Below the pieces are notes generated by a model. The model saw nothing but the letters and a program-made list of their open reading frames with translations. It was not told the DNA's origin and did no database searches. DNA of 64,000 nt from UBA966 sp046350355. GTDB lineage: Bacteria; Planctomycetota; Phycisphaerae; Phycisphaerales; SM1A02. Positions 34,853-44,274 of this stretch are shown here, one piece after another. Both the position numbers and the translations under genes were made by a program. The first letter of the stretch is position 1. The number at the start of each line of letters is the position of its first letter. The stretch covers positions 186,001 through 250,000 of the forward strand of contig JAXMAN010000002.1 of the NCBI GenBank assembly GCA_046350355.1, in the 5' to 3' direction.

Positions 34853-36736
34853 ATGAAGGACATGCTGAAGGCCGGTTGGTTCGGGATCGCGTGCGCGGTG
34901 GCGGTCGCGATGACGTCGATGGCGCAGGCCCAGGCCGCGGCCTTCGAGGGGCTCTGGATCGGCCGCACGCAGCCCAAGTCGATCGACTGCGTCCTGGATG
35001 TGAAGCAGGAGAAGGGGGCGCTCGTGGTGCACGCCGCGGTGCCGGCCTTCGGGGTCGATGGCGTGCCGGTCGCGGACGCCGCCGTCGCGGAAGGCGTGCT
35101 GCGCGGGACGCTGACGCCGATGGTGGGCGCGATCAAGCTCGAGCTGCGGCGCGAGGGCGAGCAGCTCGCGGGGGCGATGCTCATGGTCGCGCCGGGGACG
35201 ACGAAGGAGAACCGGCTGGCGCTCACGCTCGAGCGCACTGCGCGCGCGAAGCAGGTGGACGGCGCGCGCACCTGGAGCGGCGTGCTCGGCGCGCCCGGCG
35301 GCGCGCTGCCGATGCGCATCACGCTGGCGCCCGATCCGCACCACGCGGGCGGATGGTGCGGCGCGATCGACATTCCCGACCAGGGCGTGGACGGACTGCC
35401 GCTGGCGGTCTCGCGCAACGCGCCGGAGCAGGGCGGCGGATTCGTGCTGCGGATCCCCGTGGCCGTGCCCGCGCTGCTGGCGCTCACCGAGACGGAGGGC
35501 AAGCTGCGCGGCACCTTCTCGCAGGGCGAGTTCCGCGCGCCGATCAGCTTTGTTCCCGGCAACGCCGGGCTGCAGGCGCAGCCCGAGCGCGCCGCGCGGC
35601 CGCAGGATCCCAAGCCGCCCTTTCCATACACGGAGCGGCCAGTGCGCGTGAAGCACCCCAGCGGGCATGAGCTCGCGGGAACGCTCACGCTGCCCAAGGA
35701 CGCGTCGCCCACCGCGCGCGTGCCGGCGGTGCTGCTGGTCACCGGCAGCGGGCCACAGGACCGCGACGAGTCGTTGCTGGGGCATCGTCCCTTCCTGGTG
35801 CTCTCGGATGCGCTCGCGCGCGCCGGCATCGCGGTGCTGCGCTGCGACGACCGGGGTGTGGGCGAGTCCACGGGCAACTTCGCGACCGCGACGACGCGCG
35901 ACTTCGCGACCGACGCGGCGGCCGCCTTCGCGGCGCTCGCGGCGGCGCCCGAGGTCGACCCCGCGCGCGTGGGCATCCTGGGCCACAGCGAGGGCGGCGT
36001 GATCGCGCCGATGGCGGCGGTCGCGCTCGATGCCGCGCCCGCGGGCGCGCCGCGGCCGGCGTTCCTGGTGCTGATGGCGGGCACGGGCGTCGTCGGCAGC
36101 GAGATCCTGCGCCTGCAGACCGAGCGCATCATGCTCGCGGCGGGCATTCCCGCGGAGCGGCTCGAGCCGGTGCGCGTGGCGCATGCGGCGCTGACCGCGG
36201 CGGTGCTCGCGGACGCGGACCAGGCGCGGCTGCTGGAGCTTTCGAAGGCGCTCGTGGCCGCGCAGCTCCAGGCGGGCGGAACGGATCCCGCGACGATTCC
36301 CGACGCGACGCTCGAGCAGCAGGCGCGCGGCGCGGTGCAGCAGGTGACGACGCCGTGGATGCGCACCTTCCTGGCGCTCGATCCGCGCGTCGCGCTCGTG
36401 CAGGTGCGCGTGCCGGTGCTCGCGCTCAACGGCACGCTGGACACGCAGGTCATCCCCGAGCAGAACCTGCCCGCGATCGAGGCCGCGCTGCGCGAGGCGG
36501 GCGCGCCGGTGACGGTGCGCCGCTACGAGGGGCTCAACCACCTCTTCCAGCCCGCGACCACGGGTTCGCCGCAGGAGTACGCGAACATCGAGACGACGAT
36601 CGATCCGAAGGTGCTCGCGGAGATTCCCGCGTGGATCTGGTCGGTGAGCGGTCAGCGCGCGGGCGCGCCGGCGGCGGGTGCGCCCGCGGGCGCCGCGCCG
36701 GGGCGTGCCGCGCCCGCGCCGCCCGCCTCCAGGTAG
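34853..36736 (+). CDS. Secreted alpha/beta-hydrolase
   Basis: 627 residues. Signal peptide with cleavage near AQA-A at about residue 27. Residues 30-245 form a beta-rich N-terminal domain of unknown role. The hydrolase part has a GSGPQDRDES oxyanion region, DDRGVGES, and a complete triad: Ser379 in GHSEGG, Asp530 in NGTLDTQV and His563 in GLNHLF. Close in layout to secreted esterase/peptidase-like hydrolases with an N-terminal extra domain; the substrate is unknown. GGAGGAA lies 9 nt before the ATG. The last 28 codons (Ala/Pro/Gly-rich) lie antisense over the end of the opposite gene. Confidence 0.85.
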   Translation: MKDMLKAGWFGIACAVAVAMTSMAQAQAAAFEGLWIGRTQPKSIDCVLDVKQEKGALVVHAAVPAFGVDGVPVADAAVAEGVLRGTLTPMVGAIKLELRREGEQLAGAMLMVAPGTTKENRLALTLERTARAKQVDGARTWSGVLGAPGGALPMRITLAPDPHHAGGWCGAIDIPDQGVDGLPLAVSRNAPEQGGGFVLRIPVAVPALLALTETEGKLRGTFSQGEFRAPISFVPGNAGLQAQPERAARPQDPKPPFPYTERPVRVKHPSGHELAGTLTLPKDASPTARVPAVLLVTGSGPQDRDESLLGHRPFLVLSDALARAGIAVLRCDDRGVGESTGNFATATTRDFATDAAAAFAALAAAPEVDPARVGILGHSEGGVIAPMAAVALDAAPAGAPRPAFLVLMAGTGVVGSEILRLQTERIMLAAGIPAERLEPVRVAHAALTAAVLADADQARLLELSKALVAAQLQAGGTDPATIPDATLEQQARGAVQQVTTPWMRTFLALDPRVALVQVRVPVLALNGTLDTQVIPEQNLPAIEAALREAGAPVTVRRYEGLNHLFQPATTGSPQEYANIETTIDPKVLAEIPAWIWSVSGQRAGAPAAGAPAGAAPGRAAPAPPASR

Positions 36737-39700
36737 GCGAGGAGATCGAGCACTTCCTCGCGGGTCCGCGCGTCGAGCAGGCCCGAGGGCATCACGCTCG
36801 TCTCGACGGGCTCGATGCGCTCCACGTTCGCGCGCTCGACGCGCTGGCGCTCGAGCCCCATCGGATTCGTGCGGACCTCCAGGTGGTCGGGCGCGTCGAG
36901 GACGATGCGGCCGACGACGACATCGCCGTCCTTCAGCGTGATGAGGCTGTCGCGGTACTGGTCGCTCACGTACGCGCTGGGTTCGAGGATCGCGCGCAGC
37001 AGGTCCGCGCGGCCGAAGCGCGTCCCCACGCCGGTGAGGTCGGGGCCGGTGCTCGCGCCTTCGCCGGCGAAGCGGTGGCAGAGGATGCAGGTGGATTCGC
37101 GGAAGATGCGCGCGCCGCGCGCGAGGTCGCGTGTGGTCGCGCCGGCGGCGCCCGCGCCGGGCGTGCCCGCGCCCGCGTCGTCGACGAGCTCCGCGACCGT
37201 CCACGCGTGCAGCGTGCGCGCGGTCGTCGAGGCCGGCGGGGGCGTGGTCGCCGCGGCGCGCGCGACGCGCGTCGGGCTCGAGGCGGGGCGCTTCACGGCC
37301 TTCTGCGCATCGCCGCGGATGTGCTCGATGAAGCCGCCCAGGCTCATGCCGCCCGCGATGGCGTCGGCGGCGTCGAGCCAGCGCCAGTAGCGCTCGCGCA
37401 GCTCCTCGGTCCAGCCTTCGGGGACATTGCGGACCATCGCGGCCCAGAGCATCGCGTCGGCGCGGTCGGTGGCGGACTCCATGCGGCGCACGCAGGAGGA
37501 GACGGCGTCGGGACGGCGCAGCGCGCAGGCAAGCTCGAGCCCGGCCTGCACGGTGGTGCGGTCCAGCGCCGCGTTCGCGCCCACTTCCGCGCCCGCCTGC
37601 CCGCATGCCTGCATCGGGATGCTCTCGGCGATGCCGGGGTGGCGCAGCAGCGCGACCTGCGCGATGCGCAGCGCCAGCACCGCGCGCTCGGGATCCATGC
37701 GCACGGGCAGCTCCGAGAGCGCGGCCGCGGCGATCGCGGTCGCGGCGCGCGCGTCGTCCTCGTTGCCGCGGCGCGCGAGCGCGAGCGCGCCGCGCAGGAT
37801 CGCGCGGCCGGGCGCGAGCGTCGCGATGCGGGTGCGCCAGGCGTTGAGCGGCTGCTGCTCGAGCGCGACGCGCGCGGCGAAGGCGAGCGTGCGGTCGGGC
37901 GAGCCGAGCGCGGTGGCGATGGTCGGGAAGGCGGCGTCGAACTCCGCGGGCGGGAGCGGATGCTGCCAGGACTCGAGCGCGTGGCGCGCGGCGCGCGCGG
38001 CGGTGGCCTCGCGCTCGGAGGCCGCCGTGGCCGCGGGCGCGGCGGCCGACGCCGCGGCGGCGTCCGTCGCGCGCACGCGATAGAGCCCGCTCTGCGTGCC
38101 GCGTCCGCCGGTCACGAAGTACATCGCGCCGTCGGGGCCCCATGCCATGTCGGTGACCGGCATCGGGCGCCCGGTGATGAAGGGGGTCCAGTGCGCCTCG
38201 TAGCCCGCGCCGCTGGGGCGCGCGTCGACGGCGAGCACGCGGCCGTAGGTCCAGTCCGCCGCGAAGATCCGCTGCTTCCAGGGGGCGGGGAAGCCGCCTT
38301 CCGCGCCGGCGAGCATGCCCGTGGGCGAGGCGACATCGGTGTCGCACGCGGGTGGCAGGCTGTCGGGGTACCACGCGGGCCACTTGCCGCTGCCGCTGCG
38401 CCATCCGTACTCGCCGCCCTGCACGACATGCACGATGCGCGGCGCGCGGTACCAGGGCGCACCGATGTCCCACTCCATGTCGCTGTCGTAGGTGAAGAGC
38501 TCGCCGTTGGCGTCGAAGCAGAGGTCGTACGCGTTGCGGAAGCCGGTCGCGAAAATCGTCCCCTTGCCGGTGGAGGGATCCAGCCGCAGCACGACGCCGC
38601 CGGGCGCGGTGAGCCCGACCGCGTGACCGTTGGGATCCCACATGCGCTCGATGGCGATGTCCTCGGCGAAGAAGTCCGCGGGCGATCCGGGCGCGCGGCG
38701 GCCGTCGGCGTCGGGCTGCGCGCGCAGGAAGCCGTCGGGGAGCTGCGTGTGGTTGCCCAGCGTCATCCACAGCATGCCGTCGGGACCGCGCACGATGCCG
38801 TGCGGACCGTGCTCGCCGCCGTCGTTGGAGTACGCGAAGAGGCGCGTGCGCTCGGCGAAGCGTCCGTCGCCGTCGCGGTCGCGGAAGCGCCACAGCCCGC
38901 GGTTGGCGGGATCCTGCGAGCAGTTCACGAAGAGGTCCTCGCCGATGAAGCAGAGGCCCTGCGCGCTGCCGGGCGCGGCGGGATCGATGGGCGCGATCTC
39001 GACTTCCTTGCCGCCCCAGGCGCTGCCGTCGCGCTGGCGCGAGAGGCCGGGGATCGACGCGCGCAGCAGCGGGCCCGATTGCGGGCTGAGGATCGCGCGG
39101 CCCTGCGGATCGAAGGCGAGGCAGACCCAGCTTCCCTGGCTGGGCTCGGCGCTCGCGAGCAGCTCGACCGTGAAGCCCTCGGGAACGGTCAGCGCGCTGG
39201 GCGGCGGGGCGGTGGCCAGGCGGCGCACCTCGAGGTCCTTGTAGCGCACCTCCATCGGGTCGCCCTGGTGGAGCTGGAAGGCGAGCTGCCCGCCGCGGCG
39301 GAAGCGGCTCGCGTCGCCATCGGTGACGTCGCTCATGAGGACGCCGTTGATCCAGTGGCGCACGCGCGTGCCGCGCGCCTCGATGCGGTACTCGTTCCAG
39401 TCGCCGCTGCGGATCGCGCCGCGCAGCGCCGCGTCGGTGCCGAAGCGCGCGAGCACGCGCTTGCCCTCGGGAGTCCATTCGACCTGCTCGCCGCGCGCGC
39501 TCATGAGCTGGCGGCCGAGCCCCTCGTAGAGGACGCCGGTGTACGCGTCCTTGGCGTCGATGTCCGCCTGGAAGCCCGCGAGGTCCGCCTGCCCATCCAC
39601 CTTGCGGCTGCGGTACTGGATGCCGCCGTTGCCGCCCTGGATGCGGAAGCGGCAGCGCAGCTCGAAGTCGTTGGGCATCGCGCCCGTCCAGACCAGGTAC

Positions 39701-39888
39701 TGCGAATGCGCGAGCGGATGCTCCTTCGTCGAGCGGCCGACGATCGCGCCCTCCTCCACGAACCAGCAGGAGCGGTCCCCCTCCCAGCCGTCGAGCGTGC
39801 GTCCGTCGAAGGGATGGATCGCCTGGTCGGGCGCATCGGCGGCGGCGAGGAAGCAGGCAAGGAGCGCGGCGACGAGGTGGTGCAGCAT
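36652..39888 (-). CDS. PVC-type DUF1080 / sugar-dehydrogenase / cytochrome c fusion protein
   Basis: 1078 residues, exported. After a signal peptide (to about AADA, residue 18), a DUF1080 (3-keto-disaccharide hydrolase-type) domain spans about 20-225. A PQQ-type sugar-dehydrogenase beta-propeller follows (about 230-620; PHGIVRGPDGMLWMTLGNHTQ, GFRNAYDLCFDANGELFTYD). Next is a helical HEAT-like region, then a c-type cytochrome with CILCH at 934-938 and a probable Met axial ligand near VMPSGL. This modular build is typical of planctomycetes and verrucomicrobia, where it is linked to periplasmic polysaccharide or sugar oxidation. The ATG at 39888 is chosen over 39927 because GGGAG lies 7 nt upstream. 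The Ala/Gly/Pro tail overlaps the opposing hydrolase gene by 85 bases. Confidence 0.88.
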   Translation of the reverse strand: MLHHLVAALLACFLAAADAPDQAIHPFDGRTLDGWEGDRSCWFVEEGAIVGRSTKEHPLAHSQYLVWTGAMPNDFELRCRFRIQGGNGGIQYRSRKVDGQADLAGFQADIDAKDAYTGVLYEGLGRQLMSARGEQVEWTPEGKRVLARFGTDAALRGAIRSGDWNEYRIEARGTRVRHWINGVLMSDVTDGDASRFRRGGQLAFQLHQGDPMEVRYKDLEVRRLATAPPPSALTVPEGFTVELLASAEPSQGSWVCLAFDPQGRAILSPQSGPLLRASIPGLSRQRDGSAWGGKEVEIAPIDPAAPGSAQGLCFIGEDLFVNCSQDPANRGLWRFRDRDGDGRFAERTRLFAYSNDGGEHGPHGIVRGPDGMLWMTLGNHTQLPDGFLRAQPDADGRRAPGSPADFFAEDIAIERMWDPNGHAVGLTAPGGVVLRLDPSTGKGTIFATGFRNAYDLCFDANGELFTYDSDMEWDIGAPWYRAPRIVHVVQGGEYGWRSGSGKWPAWYPDSLPPACDTDVASPTGMLAGAEGGFPAPWKQRIFAADWTYGRVLAVDARPSGAGYEAHWTPFITGRPMPVTDMAWGPDGAMYFVTGGRGTQSGLYRVRATDAAAASAAAPAATAASEREATAARAARHALESWQHPLPPAEFDAAFPTIATALGSPDRTLAFAARVALEQQPLNAWRTRIATLAPGRAILRGALALARRGNEDDARAATAIAAAALSELPVRMDPERAVLALRIAQVALLRHPGIAESIPMQACGQAGAEVGANAALDRTTVQAGLELACALRRPDAVSSCVRRMESATDRADAMLWAAMVRNVPEGWTEELRERYWRWLDAADAIAGGMSLGGFIEHIRGDAQKAVKRPASSPTRVARAAATTPPPASTTARTLHAWTVAELVDDAGAGTPGAGAAGATTRDLARGARIFRESTCILCHRFAGEGASTGPDLTGVGTRFGRADLLRAILEPSAYVSDQYRDSLITLKDGDVVVGRIVLDAPDHLEVRTNPMGLERQRVERANVERIEPVETSVMPSGLLDARTREEVLDLLAYLEAGGAGAARPGAAPAGAPAAGAPAR

Positions 39889-39932
39889 GGGCGCACTCCC
39901 TACCGCGTGGCGCCGCATGCGCTGCATCCGTC

Positions 39933-39938
39933 TACCAT
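39933..39938 (+). promoter_or_regulatory. -10-like hexamer TACCAT of a probably leaderless gene
   Basis: It lies 9 nt before the trmB ATG at 39948, and no Shine-Dalgarno sequence is present. Confidence 0.4.
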
Positions 39939-39947
39939 TGCGCGCCG

Positions 39948-40622
39948 ATGTCCTTTGGTCTGGGCCATGGCCGCGAGCTGGATCCCTCGGGCGTGGGAAT
40001 CTCGCAGCGCGAGCTCCCGCCGCCGGAGCAGGGGCGGCTCGGCCCGGCCTTCTTCTTTCCGGGCCGCCCGGACGCCCCCTTCGAGCTGGAGATCGGCTCG
40101 GGCAAGGGGACCTTCCTCATGCAGGAGGCCCCGGCGCACCCGCAGACCAACTTCCTGGGCATCGAGTACGCGGGCGAGTTCTACCGCTACGCCGCCGACC
40201 GCCTGCGCCGCTCGGGCCTGCCCAACGTGCGCATGCTCTACGCGGACGCCTCGGAGTTCGTCGCGCACTGGCTGGCCGACGGCTGCTGCCAGGTCGTGCA
40301 CCTCTACTTCAGCGATCCCTGGCCCAAGACGCGCCACCACAAGCGGCGCGTCGTGCAGGATGCGTCGCTCGCGCAGTTCCACCGGGTGCTCGTCCCCGGC
40401 GGCGAGCTGCGCCTGGTCACCGACCACCCGATGCTCTGGGCCTGGTACGAGGAGCACGCCGCGCGCGCGTCGCACCTCTTCGCGCGCGAGGCCTTCGCGC
40501 GTCCGGCGAGCGCCGGCGCGGACGAGGTCGTCGGCACGAACTTCGAGCGCAAGTACCGGCGCGAGGGGCGTCCCTTCCACGCGATGACGCTGCGCCGGCT
40601 CGACCTGCCCGGGAGCACCTGA
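39948..40622 (+). CDS. trmB: tRNA (guanine-N7-)-methyltransferase
   Basis: Methylates G46 of tRNAs using S-adenosylmethionine. 224 residues. SAM motif EIGSGKG, acidic FLGIEY, then YFSDPWPKTRHHKRR, the TrmB hallmark, and TNFERKYRREGRPFH near the C-terminus. The start is supported by the TACCAT element 9 nt upstream and lacks a Shine-Dalgarno sequence. The stop shares one base with the ATG of the next gene (TGATG), so the S41 lipoprotein is coupled to it. Confidence 0.95.
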   Translation: MSFGLGHGRELDPSGVGISQRELPPPEQGRLGPAFFFPGRPDAPFELEIGSGKGTFLMQEAPAHPQTNFLGIEYAGEFYRYAADRLRRSGLPNVRMLYADASEFVAHWLADGCCQVVHLYFSDPWPKTRHHKRRVVQDASLAQFHRVLVPGGELRLVTDHPMLWAWYEEHAARASHLFAREAFARPASAGADEVVGTNFERKYRREGRPFHAMTLRRLDLPGST

Positions 40623-41950
40623 TGAAGCCCTCGATCCGCCGCGCCTCCATCCCGCTCCTGCTCGCCGGCGCGCTGCTGGGCGGCTGCGCGTACTTCACGC
40701 CCGTGAAGCAGGCGCCGCCGGAGTCGGTGCGCCCGCCCATCGACGGCACGACGGGCGCCGCGCGCACCGCGCTGTGGCGCGCGGACATCGACCAGTGCCA
40801 GCGGCTGCTGCAGCAGAAGCACGCGGGGCTCTACACCTTCGTGACGCCCGCGCAGTTCGATGCGGACTTCGACGCGCTGCGCCGCGACCTGCCCACGCTG
40901 CGCGACGATCAGGTGGTCGTGCGCCTGAAGCAGATCACCACGCGCATCGGCTCGGGGCACACGGGCGTCTGGCCCAGCCGCGGCGAGCTGCTCTCCTGGC
41001 GCCTGCCGGTGGACTTCCGCTGGGACTGCGACGGCGTCGTCGTGGCGGCCGCGGATCCCACCGCCGCTTCCGTGCGTGGCGGCGTCGTCACCGCCATCGG
41101 CGGGAAGCCCATCGGCGCGGTGCTCGAGGCGATCGCGACCGTCACGCCCCACGAGAACCAGTGGTACCTGCGCTTCATGGGCGCGCGCTCGCTGCGCGAG
41201 GTGCAGACGCTCTCGGGGCTGGGCATCGTGCCGCCGACGGGTCCGGTGGCGATCGCCGTGCGCTTCCCCGACGGACGCGAGGCGACCGCGCAGCTCCAGC
41301 CGATCGCCCCCGGCGCGCCCTACGCGCCGCAGCCGGCGGTCGATCCGGCGAAGGCGGCGGTGACGCGCGTGCCGCGGCCCGAGGCCCGCGCCTGCGGCTC
41401 GCGCATGCTCGAGGAGCCGCGCATCCTCTACGTCTGGTACGACCGCTGCGCGGACGCGCCGGGGATGAGCGTCGCGCAGTTCGCGCGCGAGACGCTGCAG
41501 GCCGTCGACGCCACGCGCCCGCGCGCGGTGGTCGTGGACCTGCGCCGCAATGGCGGGGGCAACAGCCGGCTGCTCGAGCCGCTCATCGACGGACTCGCCG
41601 CGCGCGCGTGGATCAACGCGCCGGACCGGCTCTTCGTCCTCATCGGTCCCGCGACATTCTCCTCCGCCGGCCTGAACGCCGAGCAGTTCCGCAGCCGCAC
41701 GCGCGCGTCACTGGTGGGCGAGCCGACGGGGCAGCGGCCCGACTCCTGGATGGAGTCGCGCTACGACTGGCTCGACAACTCGCTCATGCAGGTGACCTAC
41801 ATGCTCGTCGCCCCGGACTTCGGTCCGCAGACACCCGTGGCGGTGGTTCCCGACATTCCGGTCCCGGTGACCGTCGCCGACGATCTCGCGGGCCGCGACG
41901 CGGCGCTCGATCGCATCCTCGCGGCAACACGCGCCGCGCCCGCGCCGTAG
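40622..41950 (+). CDS. S41-family peptidase-like lipoprotein
   Basis: 442 residues. Lipobox LLGGCAY places the lipidated Cys at about residue 22, so the protein is anchored to a membrane from outside. After a helical N-terminal part (TRIGSGHTGVWPS, a PDZ-neighbour motif), the C-terminal half has VVDLRRNGGGNS and GPATFSSAGLNAEQF, with nucleophile candidate Ser347 or Ser348, then VGEPTGQRPDSW. These match C-terminal-processing/tail-specific protease cores. The following Lys of the Ser-Lys dyad is not obvious, so activity is uncertain. Start overlaps the trmB stop by one base. Confidence 0.82.
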   Translation: MKPSIRRASIPLLLAGALLGGCAYFTPVKQAPPESVRPPIDGTTGAARTALWRADIDQCQRLLQQKHAGLYTFVTPAQFDADFDALRRDLPTLRDDQVVVRLKQITTRIGSGHTGVWPSRGELLSWRLPVDFRWDCDGVVVAAADPTAASVRGGVVTAIGGKPIGAVLEAIATVTPHENQWYLRFMGARSLREVQTLSGLGIVPPTGPVAIAVRFPDGREATAQLQPIAPGAPYAPQPAVDPAKAAVTRVPRPEARACGSRMLEEPRILYVWYDRCADAPGMSVAQFARETLQAVDATRPRAVVVDLRRNGGGNSRLLEPLIDGLAARAWINAPDRLFVLIGPATFSSAGLNAEQFRSRTRASLVGEPTGQRPDSWMESRYDWLDNSLMQVTYMLVAPDFGPQTPVAVVPDIPVPVTVADDLAGRDAALDRILAATRAAPAP

Positions 41951-41962
41951 GTACCCTTGCCG

Positions 41963-41982
41963 CGGGAGGGGTTCGCCTCCCG
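41963..41982 (+). other. Hairpin just before a ribosome-binding site
   Basis: CGGGAGG/CCTCCCG with a GGTTCG loop lies between the S41 gene and the next start, 1 nt before the AAAGGGGA ribosome site. No T-tract follows. It could stabilise the 3' end of the upstream mRNA. Confidence 0.4.
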
Positions 41983-41994
41983 AAAGGGGACCGC

Positions 41995-44136
41995 ATGGGA
42001 TCGCGCCTGACGCCGGCTGGAACCGTCCGCACCTTCATCGCCGTCGTCGGCACGCTGGGGGTCGCCGCGGCGTGCCTCGCGGCGGACGCCGCGGACCTGG
42101 CGATCCGCAGGATCACCCTGTACCGCTCGGGCGTGGGCGCCTTCGAGCGCCGCGGCGAGATCGACGGCACCGGCGAGGTGACGCTGCGCTTCCCGACGGA
42201 GCAGATCAACGACATCCTCAAGACGATGTTCGTGCTCGACAAGACCGGCGGCGTCGAGGGGATCCGCTACGGCTCGAAGGAGCCGCTCGCGCGCCGGCTG
42301 GCGAGCTTCGGCATCGACATCGCCGACGCGCCCTCCGCGGAGAAGCTGCTCGCGCGCCTGCGCGGCACCAAGGTGCGCGTCACCACCGGCGAGGGACCCG
42401 TCACGGGCACCGTCGTCAACGTGGAGATGCGCCGCACCGTCTTCGGCTCGGGCGGCCCCGGCGAGCCGCAGAGCTTCGAGCTTCCCTGGATCAACCTGCT
42501 CACGGACAAGGGGGTGCGCTGCCTGAACCTCTCGCAGATGACGGGCTTCGAGCTCGTCGACGGCGAGCTCTCCGGCGAGCTGCAGCGCGCGCTCGCGGCG
42601 GTCGCGGAGTACCGCGCCGACCGCACCAAGACCGTCGAGGTCGGCTTCTCCGGCACGCAGAAGCGCGAGGTCGTGCTGGGCTACGTGCACGAGATGCCGG
42701 TGTGGAAGACCAGCTACCGGCTGATCCTGCCGGAGTCCCCCAAGTCAGGCGCCGCCGCCCCCGACGCGAAGGGCACGCTGCAGGGCTGGGCGCTGGTGGA
42801 GAACACGACGGACGAGGACTGGAACTCGGTCGCGCTCTCGCTGGTCTCGGGCCGTCCCGTCAGCTTCCAGATGGACCTCTACGAGCCGCTCTTCGTCGAG
42901 CGTCCGACGGTGCCGGTGCCCACGATGGCCGGCGTCGCGCCGCGCGTCTACGGCGGCGCGGAGCTCGCGCTCGAGCGCGCGAAGCCGGGGGCGGTGATGG
43001 CGAAGGGGAAGGCGATGGCCGATCGGGGCCGCGGGGGCGCGGGCGGCGGCTTCGGCGGCGGTGGCAGTGGTGGTGGCGTGTCCTTCGGCGCCGCTCCGAG
43101 CAACGCGGAGTCGATGGAGTACCTCTCCGCCCGCATGGCGGAGGACGCCCCCGACGCCGCGGCCTCGGGCATCGAGGTCGGCGAGGTCTTCCAGTACGCG
43201 CTCTCCGCGCCGATCACGCTCGAGCGGCAGAAGTCCGCGATGCTGCCGATTCTGACGGCGGCGATCCCGGCGCGGCGCGTGAGCATCTTCAGCGCGGGCG
43301 ACGGCCTGCCGTATCCGATGCGCGGCGTCGAGCTCACCAACGCCAGCGGTCTCCAGCTCATCCCCGGCCCGATCGCGGTCTTCGACGGCGCCTCCTACGC
43401 CGGCGATGCGCAGGTCGGCCATGTCCCGGCGGGCGACAAGCGCCTGCTCGCCTACGCGGTGGACCTGGACGTCGAGGTCTCGACCGCCGGCAGCGACCAG
43501 CAGGTGCAGGTCCAGAAGATGCGCATCGTGCGCGGCGTCTTCGAGCAGACGATGAAGCTGGTCACGACCAACGCCTTCCTCTTCTCCAACAAGGACGAGA
43601 ATCGAGGCCGCACGATGGTCGTCGAGGTGCCCCGCGACGAGGGCTGGTCGCTCGTCGAGCCGAAGGAGCCCTCGGAGAAGACGCCGGCGACGTACCGCTT
43701 CGAGCTGGAGATCGCCGCACACAAGGCGACGCCCTTCAAGGTCGTCCAGGAGCTCGTGCAGACGCAGACGATCGCCTTCGCCGACATGCCGATGCCCCAG
43801 ATCCTGGAGTTCCACCAGCAGGGCAGGATCTCCGACGCCGTCCTCAAGGCCTGCAACGACGCGGGGGTGCGCCGCCAGGCGATCGAGGAGACCAAGGCCG
43901 CCCTCGCGCGCGCCAAGGAGGAGCGCGAGCGGATCACCCAGGACCAGGCCCGCGTGCGCCAGAACATGACCACGGTCGGCCAGAGCTCCGAGATCTATGC
44001 CCGGTACTTGCAGAAGTTCACCGAGCAGGAAAACACCCTTGAGGCGCTGGAGACGCAGACCAAGAAACTGCAGGCGGATCAGGCCCGGATGGAATCCGAC
44101 CTGGCGAAGTTCCTCGCGGAATTGAGCGTCGAATAG
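41995..44136 (+). CDS. Secreted DUF4139-like protein
   Basis: 713 residues. Signal peptide (cleavage near ADA-A, about residue 33). The domain begins with ITLYRSGVGAFER, typical of DUF4139/DUF4140-type proteins, and has the PVWKTSYRLIL strand and GWALVENTTDEDW block of that family. A Gly-rich hinge (GGAGGGFGGGGSGGG) lies around 340-365. The last 90 residues form a charged coiled coil (EETKAALARAKEERERITQ and following). Function of the family is unknown; some members are annotated as mucoidy inhibitors. A strong AAAGGGGA site precedes the ATG. Confidence 0.78.
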   Translation: MGSRLTPAGTVRTFIAVVGTLGVAAACLAADAADLAIRRITLYRSGVGAFERRGEIDGTGEVTLRFPTEQINDILKTMFVLDKTGGVEGIRYGSKEPLARRLASFGIDIADAPSAEKLLARLRGTKVRVTTGEGPVTGTVVNVEMRRTVFGSGGPGEPQSFELPWINLLTDKGVRCLNLSQMTGFELVDGELSGELQRALAAVAEYRADRTKTVEVGFSGTQKREVVLGYVHEMPVWKTSYRLILPESPKSGAAAPDAKGTLQGWALVENTTDEDWNSVALSLVSGRPVSFQMDLYEPLFVERPTVPVPTMAGVAPRVYGGAELALERAKPGAVMAKGKAMADRGRGGAGGGFGGGGSGGGVSFGAAPSNAESMEYLSARMAEDAPDAAASGIEVGEVFQYALSAPITLERQKSAMLPILTAAIPARRVSIFSAGDGLPYPMRGVELTNASGLQLIPGPIAVFDGASYAGDAQVGHVPAGDKRLLAYAVDLDVEVSTAGSDQQVQVQKMRIVRGVFEQTMKLVTTNAFLFSNKDENRGRTMVVEVPRDEGWSLVEPKEPSEKTPATYRFELEIAAHKATPFKVVQELVQTQTIAFADMPMPQILEFHQQGRISDAVLKACNDAGVRRQAIEETKAALARAKEERERITQDQARVRQNMTTVGQSSEIYARYLQKFTEQENTLEALETQTKKLQADQARMESDLAKFLAELSVE

Positions 44137-44274
44137 GTCCAGCCCCTGTCCCCGTCGGCCGAAAACCGGCAAATTCCGAGAATCGCAGGCGCGGCTGCCG
44201 CGTCATCCCTTGCCTCCGGCCGATCCAGCGGCAGGATCCACTGTCTTACCCCCATCGCCCCACGAAGGACTTCC
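44137..44274. other. Intergenic region upstream of the dockerin-bearing protease
   Basis: 138 bases with no gene. A short GCCG/CGGC hairpin with an AAAAC-type loop near 44158-44171 could mark the end of the previous transcript, but it lacks a T-tract. GAAGGA lies 6 nt before the next ATG. Confidence 0.3.

Noticed and set aside
34412..39478. A 1688-codon open frame antisense to several genes and overlapping the PVC cytochrome fusion
   Set aside because: Composition is Arg/Ala/His-rich shadow and it crosses real genes in both directions.
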